A stretch of DNA of 27,089 nucleotides from a virus. This document shows, piece after piece, positions 21,633-27,089 of this stretch. The stretch lies in the IMG/VR virus record IMGVR_UViG_3300035181_000084, positions 1-27,089 of that record; one strand, written 5' to 3'. A program made the position numbers and the translations under genes. Within the stretch, counting starts at the first letter, position 1. The number at the start of each line of letters is the position of its first letter. A model generated the notes under the pieces. That model ran no database searches. It saw nothing but the letters and a program-made list of their open reading frames with translations, and had not been told where the DNA came from.

Positions 21633-22018
21633 TATGTTTGTTCCGGTGACGTGCCCTTGAACAAGTTCAAGTTTTTAACATAGAAGGCATCATAGTAGTT
21701 AGCATCTAGAGTAGTATCAGAAATAGCATCTGAAAAATATGCAGATCTACCTTTTGTTCTTATTGTAAACTCTCTCTGCACAGCCATGATATCATGTACT
21801 GTATCTACTAGGGCGCCAGATATAAAGTTAGCAGAAGACCTCTTATTATCCAAAGCATGTCTAAGGATTTCAGAATAGTCGAAAGCCCCGACAACATCCT
21901 CAAACATAGGCAATGCATTAGACGACAAAGTCAGGTTAAGGCTAAGGGATGAATAGTAACCCTTCATTCCTTGGGCGAAAGTATTAAGCTGACCTAGGTA
22001 GTTTACGTCTAGAGCCAT
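21632..22018 (-). CDS. Small baseplate-cluster protein (128 aa), unknown function
   Basis: Largely helical: VNYLGQLNTFAQGMKGYYSS, FDYSEILRHALDNKRSSANF and DTVHDIMAVQREFTIRTKGR. It has no Cys, no membrane span and no known motif. It starts 2 nt after the sigma-like gene stops and ends one base into the gp25-like gene, so all three are translationally linked. Position inside the baseplate cluster suggests a hub or wedge component. I recognise no family. Confidence 0.65.
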   Translation of the reverse strand: MALDVNYLGQLNTFAQGMKGYYSSLSLNLTLSSNALPMFEDVVGAFDYSEILRHALDNKRSSANFISGALVDTVHDIMAVQREFTIRTKGRSAYFSDAISDTTLDANYYDAFYVKNLNLFKGTSPEQT

Positions 22019-22020
22019 TA

Positions 22021-22713
22021 TTACACCAATCCTACGTCTTGTTTAAGGGTTTTTATCTTTTCTATAAGCTTGGAGCTTAGGTAGTTAAGCCTATTAATAT
22101 TTACTCCTACCTTACTAGCCAATTCTGAAGCAGGCATTGTACCTTTATTATCGAATATCAACTTCTCTTCTGTTGTAAGCTGACCCATAATATAATCATA
22201 CAAAATTTTGTTATTATCAAACTGTTTGTATTCGGTCGGCTTCATTGCAGCAGACTCTACTAAGTCAGCGTATAACCCGCCCTTATACTTGACAGTGGCG
22301 GCCTTGGACCAGTTAAGTTCTTTAGCAATCTCTTCATCAGAAGGATCTCTATTTAATCTATCTGAAAGGTTAGTAACGGCTTGGTTGTAGTCATGATACT
22401 TTAGCTGCAAGTTCTCTGGTAATCTAACCATGTTTTGAAACTTGTAGTTCATACGACGAATCTTAGGTAAGTAGCCTACGACGTGCGTGGAAATAGATGC
22501 ACCCTTAGTCGGGTCATACGTCTGTATTGCTTTAACTGTCCATTTCTTGGCTTCAGCGGATAGTGCAGAAGTAGGCAGACTACCAGAGGCTCTTTTAACT
22601 TCCGAGTAGATTAAAGGATTCAGTTGATTAACTAATTCTCCTAAAGTCTTCTTGTCTCCCGTCTCTTTCCAAGATTCATATAGCTCTTGGTCGCGTCTTT
22701 TAACTTCACTCAT
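22021..22713 (-). CDS. Sigma-70-like RNA polymerase sigma factor (phage late sigma candidate)
   Basis: A 230-residue protein. Residues 55-100 resemble sigma region 2: KKWTVKAIQTYDPTKGASIS, THVVGYLPKIRRMNY, then NMVRLPEN, matching the bacterial pattern aFD..kG..FsTya...i......RlP. Residues 112-140 resemble region 3 (TNLSDRLNRDPSDEEIAKEL-NWS). Residues 178-224 resemble region 4, with a helix-turn-helix-like ASELASKVGVNINRLNYLSS and the ending KLIEKIKTLKQ. Region 1.1 is absent. It probably directs host polymerase to phage promoters, a role like T4 gp55. It is unusual in lying between a 64-residue structural-region gene (ATGA overlap) and baseplate genes, so it would be made together with virion parts. 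A structural reuse of the fold cannot be excluded. Confidence 0.8.
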   Translation of the reverse strand: MSEVKRRDQELYESWKETGDKKTLGELVNQLNPLIYSEVKRASGSLPTSALSAEAKKWTVKAIQTYDPTKGASISTHVVGYLPKIRRMNYKFQNMVRLPENLQLKYHDYNQAVTNLSDRLNRDPSDEEIAKELNWSKAATVKYKGGLYADLVESAAMKPTEYKQFDNNKILYDYIMGQLTTEEKLIFDNKGTMPASELASKVGVNINRLNYLSSKLIEKIKTLKQDVGLV

Positions 22714-22904
22714 TTGCCATATACCGAGTAGTAGCTAGATACGCTAATAACGTAGTTAACCATATACCCTTGCAGCTTGTTAGAAAACTGCTGTTGAGTA
22801 AAACAAGTTAATGCATCTGAAGTAGGAGACATTAAGTCCCTAGACAGGATATTTGTAGGGACGTTAAAACTTCGTGAGTCCTGTTGTAGGTTTATTTGTG
22901 CCAT
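22710..22904 (-). CDS. Small protein of the baseplate cluster (64 aa), unknown function
   Basis: The 64 residues (MAQINLQQDSRSFNVPTNIL, then CFTQQQFSNKLQGYMVNYVI, ending SVSSYYSVYGK) have no named motif. The stop overlaps the ATG of the sigma-like gene by 4 bases (ATGA), so the sigma-like protein is probably translated only when this gene is. The ATG has no Shine-Dalgarno, and TTAAAATA ends 5 nt upstream. It may be a small tail-hub or tail-completion protein. It is the first gene of the unit that carries the sigma-like gene. Confidence 0.65.
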   Translation of the reverse strand: MAQINLQQDSRSFNVPTNILSRDLMSPTSDALTCFTQQQFSNKLQGYMVNYVISVSSYYSVYGK

Positions 22905-22909
22905 AGCAG

Positions 22910-22917
22910 TATTTTAA
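22910..22917 (-). promoter_or_regulatory. TTAAAATA element, candidate late promoter of the sigma/baseplate unit
   Basis: In a 22-bp gap the minus strand reads TTAAAATA, CTGCT, ATG. This is the same 5-nt spacing as before 6115 and 9995, again without a Shine-Dalgarno. If it is a -10 box read by the sigma-like product two genes on, the unit could be self-activating. Confidence 0.5.
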
Positions 22918-22926
22918 TTTACCTAA

Positions 22927-25206
22927 TTATTTTGGTACTGGTGCGTAAGTCAAGAACTGGCTTTCCCCAGGCTCTAATTTATCTGTATCCTGAAGTGAGG
23001 AATCTGTGTATTCTACCGTAGTAGGATTATAATTACCAGGAGTCATATCAATAAATTTTATTCCTAATCTATTCTCAATCAAAGTTCTGGTCTCAATTGG
23101 TCTATACGCAAAAGATAGATTACCAACGGCAGTTAGGTTAGGGTTAATCTCAGCCCCTGTTGCAGACTTCTTACTAACTCCAGTTTTAACTCCTATTGGC
23201 TTCAGGTATCCATTAGTGAAATTAATTAAATCCTCCGGGGCTCTGGCAGATACTCCTAACGTTGGGTTGTAGAACTTATTAGCAATCTCTACAGCGTATG
23301 CGTTATCAAGTATCGAAGAGTGATACGTTCCAGTTTCATCCTGGTTTACAATACCCAACGCAGCCTGAAGCCAAGGGTGTATAAACTGTAAGTAATAGTT
23401 GGCTAGTTCCGTATAAGTTATTGCACTTACAAACCCTACTGAAGTTCCAATAGACCTACTTGTTATACTGTGAGTAACCGATGTACACATAGCGTGAAAA
23501 CTAGGCTCTACTGGAGAAGCTGCTATGATATCCATAGGGTAGCCTGAGATTATGTAAGGGTTGAACATACAGCTTACTGACCCGGCTTTAGAACTAGCTA
23601 CTTCCATTGTGTACTTATATTCAGCAGTAGCGAAAAGAATGCTTTCAAACGCACTAATCTTAGAATCTCTAGGTGACCATGGATTCATAGCAACTTGGTC
23701 CGCGGTATATCTTTCATTCCACGCTGCTACAATAATGTCTAGCCAAGTAGCGTCCTGAGAACCTGGATCCGGAGGGCTGGTGTCAGAGCTTGTAGCCTTA
23801 GCTTGATCTTCTGCGTAGTAGGCTAACCAGTTAGGCATCATTAAACGTCTATGTTTGATACCCCTACCTTGCTCGTAAATACCTATTCTTCCAAAGAAGC
23901 CCGTAGTACTAGCATTCAGATCATAGGTACCTCCTGAGTCCTTAGAACCTTGAGAGATAGCAGAACGTATTGAAGTTGGGGCACGGTAGTTCTTACCTAG
24001 CTTAGTAGTTCCCGGTATCAAATCCTGAGTTACACTAATGCGAGTTGGTATAGCAGCATCATTCTGGTTTACACTTAAGTCGGTGTACATGTTAGGTAGT
24101 ATAACATTACAAGCGGGACTATAGTAAAAAGGTAGTTGAGGCTTGGCAATTACGTCTAGTGCATACGTAGCGGGAACAGGAGATGCATCTGAAGGGTCTA
24201 TTGCTACTTCTGCTGGAGAAGATAATACTAATAGGTCATAGTCGAAAGATATTAGAAACTCCGTAAAGATACCCATAAGACTAGTAAACTCTCCGGTAAA
24301 CTGAGCCAAGCCATCCTTTACTAACTGTAGAGACATATCTATCTGCATCGCAGACTTGAGAAAAACTCTTACACTTGGAGGTACTATCTTTTTACTGGAG
24401 TCATCTTTAGTAGTTGTACCTGGACAAGGATCAGCCTTACCAATTTCTACTAAATGCTCAATATAGTAGTGGCCACCCATTCTCTCGAATAAGTGTAGAC
24501 CATTCTCAACTAAAGGTACATATAACTTATTTAAAGAATCATACCTAGGAATATCAGATAATCCCATCTTGACTAACTGATTCCAGAAGTTCATCATAAT
24601 TCCAGGCATACCTTCAAGACGAGTCTTGTACGGAGCCCATTGCGTTCTAAGTACTGATGGGTCTGAATCTGCTATAGTGCCTTTAGCTAGTGTGGCTTTA
24701 CTAACTTCTGTAAGAGGATCTATCTTGGTTATCCCAGACATGGATAGAAGAATAGACTCCTCTGAACCAAAGGTATTCATTTTAGCAACTGGAGCGCCAG
24801 CATCTGCTGCCAGTATAGAGCCAGTAGTGTCTCCGCTGTATCCAGTAAAGTCTAAGGTCAAGTCATTTAAAGCAGCATACTTATGTCCACAGTTAAAGAC
24901 AAGGGATGCACTTCCACTGCCGCGTACAGACTTACTATAGGAGGTTGATTCTATTGCTCCTGTAAATAGGAGACAGTCTTGGTCAGTGAATATGTCTCTA
25001 TAGAATATATGAACTTTAGGCTGGTAGTATCTGGCGATATCCATCAGCCCAGCTTGGATTGGTATCTGTATTGTCGCAGAAGGTAAAGAGCCCATGCTGG
25101 AACTAATGGATGCAGCCTCAAAGGGAACCTGTACACCCTCTACAAATACAGAGATATTTTGAAATATTACATCAGTGCTACCAATCTTTGAATCATACTT
25201 GGACAT
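22927..25206 (-). CDS. Baseplate hub protein, gp27/gpD-like candidate (759 aa)
   Basis: The N-terminal 120 residues are a beta domain typical of tail hubs: DVIFQNISVFVEGVQVPFEA, SISSSMGSLPSATIQIPIQA, then VHIFYRDIF, LLFTGAIESTSYSKS and SASLVFNCGHKYAALNDL. The middle is helical (LRTQWAPYKTRLEGMPGIMM, FERMGGHYYIEHLVEIGKAD). A later domain has YYSPACNVILPNMYTDLSVN and AFESILFATAEYKYTMEVAS. The C-terminal 150 residues are loops and beta, ending EPGESQFLTYAPVPK. The architecture fits a gp27-like hub at the base of the tail tube, and no lysozyme or peptidase motif is seen. The ATG lies within the last 14 bases of the preceding gene. Confidence 0.75.
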   Translation of the reverse strand: MSKYDSKIGSTDVIFQNISVFVEGVQVPFEAASISSSMGSLPSATIQIPIQAGLMDIARYYQPKVHIFYRDIFTDQDCLLFTGAIESTSYSKSVRGSGSASLVFNCGHKYAALNDLTLDFTGYSGDTTGSILAADAGAPVAKMNTFGSEESILLSMSGITKIDPLTEVSKATLAKGTIADSDPSVLRTQWAPYKTRLEGMPGIMMNFWNQLVKMGLSDIPRYDSLNKLYVPLVENGLHLFERMGGHYYIEHLVEIGKADPCPGTTTKDDSSKKIVPPSVRVFLKSAMQIDMSLQLVKDGLAQFTGEFTSLMGIFTEFLISFDYDLLVLSSPAEVAIDPSDASPVPATYALDVIAKPQLPFYYSPACNVILPNMYTDLSVNQNDAAIPTRISVTQDLIPGTTKLGKNYRAPTSIRSAISQGSKDSGGTYDLNASTTGFFGRIGIYEQGRGIKHRRLMMPNWLAYYAEDQAKATSSDTSPPDPGSQDATWLDIIVAAWNERYTADQVAMNPWSPRDSKISAFESILFATAEYKYTMEVASSKAGSVSCMFNPYIISGYPMDIIAASPVEPSFHAMCTSVTHSITSRSIGTSVGFVSAITYTELANYYLQFIHPWLQAALGIVNQDETGTYHSSILDNAYAVEIANKFYNPTLGVSARAPEDLINFTNGYLKPIGVKTGVSKKSATGAEINPNLTAVGNLSFAYRPIETRTLIENRLGIKFIDMTPGNYNPTTVEYTDSSLQDTDKLEPGESQFLTYAPVPK

Positions 25207-26050
25207 TACTATATATACCGAATAAGGCTATCATAAAAAGGGCCCGCTCTAGCGGATCCGATATTGTATCAGAGAAACTGATCTGAGATTCGGGAATAGC
25301 GTTATACTTTACTAATTCTCTCGAAATCATATCTAACTGAGTTGGGGTTATCATTGATTTTAACAACGATTCCCTTAGAACTATTGGAGAAGTAGGTAGA
25401 GGTTTCATACCAAGCAAGCTACCAGAGTAACTAGCTGCTAGATAATTTAAAAAAGGTTTAGCAGAGTCTGTGACGTATTTAATAACAATATTAGTACCAG
25501 CGACTGGGACATAAGTAAAGGTCAATACGTTGTCGGTAATAGAATAAGCAGTAGGTTGAACAAACACATCAGCCGCATAAACCAATACATTAGAATAAAA
25601 CCCATCAGGTACAGTAAGAGTATAGGATGGCTGAGTAACACCATCAGTTATATATACATCTTCTGTAAAGGTATATTCAGAAGGTATTTTAAGGATAGAG
25701 TTTATTTGGGGAATAGTATCATACGGGAAAGACCCTCTATAACATTCCTGACATATCCCTCCTATAGCCGTGCAGCTATGAAGATTTCTTAAAGCAATCT
25801 TATATATTCCTTGGCCCAACAGAGAGGTTATTCTAGTAGTTGTTATCGGTAAGTTAGTTGCTAGCTCTATGTAACCGACTGCTCCAAAGGTTAAATCCGA
25901 TACCTTACCTAGGGTTGTGCCACAATCTAACTCTGTAACTTCTACAGAGGGATTGAAAATACTATCCGCAAACTGAGATAACATCTGTGAAGTATTTGGC
26001 AGATAATCAAATAAGTCTTCTAACAATAAGTAGGAGGTATAATTTCTCAC
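25193..26050 (-). CDS. Baseplate-cluster protein with an RNA polymerase beta-prime-like zinc module (285 aa)
   Basis: The start is GTG at 26050, which overlaps the preceding stop (GTGA) and has GGGAG 7 nt upstream. Residues 23-110 parallel the second zinc site of bacterial RpoC: MLSQFADSIFNPSVEVTELD, DCGTTLG with C43, then RNLHSCTAIGGICQECYRG with C93, C100 and C103. The spacing C-x6-C-x2-CY and the preceding DCGT-x-x-G equal those of RpoC (E. coli VTEDDCGT and SCDTDFGVCAHCYG). No other polymerase motif is present; the NADFDGD loop is absent. Residues 125-200 form a beta domain (YTFTEDVYITDGVTQPSYTL, LTFTYVPVAGTNIVIKYV), and the rest is helical. It may be a structural reuse of the zinc fold in the tail hub or a transcription accessory. 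Confidence 0.75.
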   Translation of the reverse strand: MRNYTSYLLLEDLFDYLPNTSQMLSQFADSIFNPSVEVTELDCGTTLGKVSDLTFGAVGYIELATNLPITTTRITSLLGQGIYKIALRNLHSCTAIGGICQECYRGSFPYDTIPQINSILKIPSEYTFTEDVYITDGVTQPSYTLTVPDGFYSNVLVYAADVFVQPTAYSITDNVLTFTYVPVAGTNIVIKYVTDSAKPFLNYLAASYSGSLLGMKPLPTSPIVLRESLLKSMITPTQLDMISRELVKYNAIPESQISFSDTISDPLERALFMIALFGIYSNVQV

Positions 26051-27089
26051 AAGTATGCTCCCTTAGATGGAGTATATGGTGTGCCTGAACTTAGCAATGC
26101 TCTCTTGTCTCGGCCACTACTGCCAGAACGTAGGAATGGGGCAGAAGAGGATAAAGCTCCCGATTTAAATAGTCTATTAATGGATTCGGATACTGTCTCC
26201 GGCATTCTAGATATAGAGCCTGAGGTATTCTTAAGACTTACTAAGGTACTACGTATATCATTAATAAGTGATAATGGTTCATTGACAATAGCATTTACGC
26301 TATTCTCTACCATACTTACCAAGCCTATTGCTGCGGAACTTATAGAGCGAACATCTCTTAGAATACTCTTAATAGGATCTATGAAGCTATTTAGGATACT
26401 TGTTATATCTCCGGTTGTAGCATGTACTATCTTTGTTATATTACTTATTATCCCGTAGATAGGGGAGAACAGTCCTGAAGTTACTCCGAGTAAAGTAGAG
26501 GAGATGTTAGTGTACGCACCAATAGCATCAGCGAAACTGGCACCTGCTGACAGTAGAGAATTCTTAAGGTCTGTCGGAATTAAAGAATCTACACTAGAAG
26601 TCATTGATTCTATTGTAGTCTTTAAATTGTTTATACTATGTAAAGTTGCAAAACCTGTGAAACTGGACTCAGCTCTACCAAAATCGATAAGTACTGCGTT
26701 GTTAGTCAACGGTACTGAAGGAATTATCGTGGCTATAGGGGTTATTGTCTTAGCTAATATTGTTATGTTAAAAGGTATATCAGTATCTCTAGCAGCGTTC
26801 TGAGAATACCCTAAAGTCATTATAGTACCAACAATCTGCATATTAGGCAGATTTATCTGAACCAGTTGATGATTCTGAGCTAGCTGAGTACCTCGGAAGA
26901 TGTATTGATATGCTTGAATAAAGTCTACGAACCAGTTATTATCAACGCTGTCTATCAACAGGCCAGACAGACTAAAGGTTACCGGCGATTTACCGAAGTA
27001 ATAGACTACCTCTGTATCCCCAAACATTTCCGACACTTGAACTTTTTCAGATAACTGTGTTTGAATATCAGTTAACAAGAAGTTAGAAA
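26047..27089 (-). CDS. Tail/baseplate structural protein, N-terminus beyond window
   Basis: The frame stays open to the right edge (codons for Ser-Asn-Phe precede the internal TTG at 27078), so the true start lies outside. The visible N-terminal 115 residues include EVVYYFGKSPVTFSLSGLLI, DNNWFVDFIQAYQYIFRGTQ, NHQLVQINLPNMQIVGTIMT and QNAARDTDIPFNITILAKTI. This is a domain I associate with phage tail-tube-end or baseplate-tube junction proteins found near hub genes. The remaining 230 residues are helical and low-complexity (Ser/Ile/Leu, SSAAIGLVSMVENSVNAIV), possibly a coiled or rod-like extension, and end SSGTPYTPSKGAYL. Its stop overlaps the next gene's GTG by 4 bases. Confidence 0.7.
   Translation of the reverse strand, partial: SNFLLTDIQTQLSEKVQVSEMFGDTEVVYYFGKSPVTFSLSGLLIDSVDNNWFVDFIQAYQYIFRGTQLAQNHQLVQINLPNMQIVGTIMTLGYSQNAARDTDIPFNITILAKTITPIATIIPSVPLTNNAVLIDFGRAESSFTGFATLHSINNLKTTIESMTSSVDSLIPTDLKNSLLSAGASFADAIGAYTNISSTLLGVTSGLFSPIYGIISNITKIVHATTGDITSILNSFIDPIKSILRDVRSISSAAIGLVSMVENSVNAIVNEPLSLINDIRSTLVSLKNTSGSISRMPETVSESINRLFKSGALSSSAPFLRSGSSGRDKRALLSSGTPYTPSKGAYL

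Noticed and set aside
21462-25692. TTAAAATA copies at 21462-21469 and 25685-25692
   Set aside because: Both are deep inside coding frames far from any start, as expected by chance; I do not call them promoters.

Overview
The window is a late, structural region of a tailed double-stranded DNA phage (or prophage). Almost every base is coding. Nearly all genes lie on the minus strand in tightly packed, often overlapping order (ATGA, TAATG and GTGA junctions). A gpJ/gp6-like baseplate protein, a gpD/gp27-like hub and a gp25-like protein point to a contractile-tailed myovirus type, although no sheath, tube or capsid gene falls in the window. The GH108-type muramidase and the DUF4376-type fibre chaperones suggest a Gram-negative host. 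The base composition is moderately AT-rich. Family assignments were made by eye from the proteins and not by database search.

Read in the direction of transcription (right to left), the window opens with a truncated tail/baseplate protein (26047-27089). Next come a protein with a zinc module like that of bacterial RNA polymerase beta-prime (25193-26050), a large baseplate hub (22927-25206), a 64-residue protein, a sigma-70-like protein (22021-22713), two small baseplate genes, the baseplate J-like protein (19162-21105), a 732-residue baseplate protein and two small wedge/adaptor genes. The receptor-binding module follows: a fibre adaptor (14981-16060), then three successive adhesin plus DUF4376-chaperone pairs (10911-14981). 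The two longer adhesins share an almost duplicated middle domain but have different tips. Two membrane proteins, an HNH-type nuclease, a small protein with a degenerate copy beside it, a fibre-like protein and a beta-helix tailspike candidate lie between 6604 and 10900.

The next block holds a SLOG/LOG-like Rossmann protein, a GH108 endolysin and a holin-like membrane protein. A plus-strand HNH homing-type endonuclease gene (4305-5171) sits exactly where the holin-like gene should meet its terminator. Beyond it lies a 40-codon homologue of the holin C-terminus (4138-4260), followed by the terminator (4091-4119). I read this as an insertion of the endonuclease that replaced the 3' end of the holin gene and left the old end behind. 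Past the terminator come six small phage structural genes and the start of a long Ser/Thr/Gln repeat protein (1-683) made of 60-bp tandem repeats.

A recurring 8-bp element, TTAAAATA on the minus strand, sits just upstream of several gene starts (6115, 9995, 16060, 22904, 4054 and the holin remnant). In three cases it lies exactly 5 nt before an ATG that has no Shine-Dalgarno sequence. This is the geometry expected if it is a T4-late-like -10 box with the A of ATG as +1. Together with the sigma-like gene and the beta-prime-like zinc module in the same late cluster, it suggests a phage-specific late transcription system that partly makes leaderless mRNAs. This is the most interesting hypothesis in the window and is testable.
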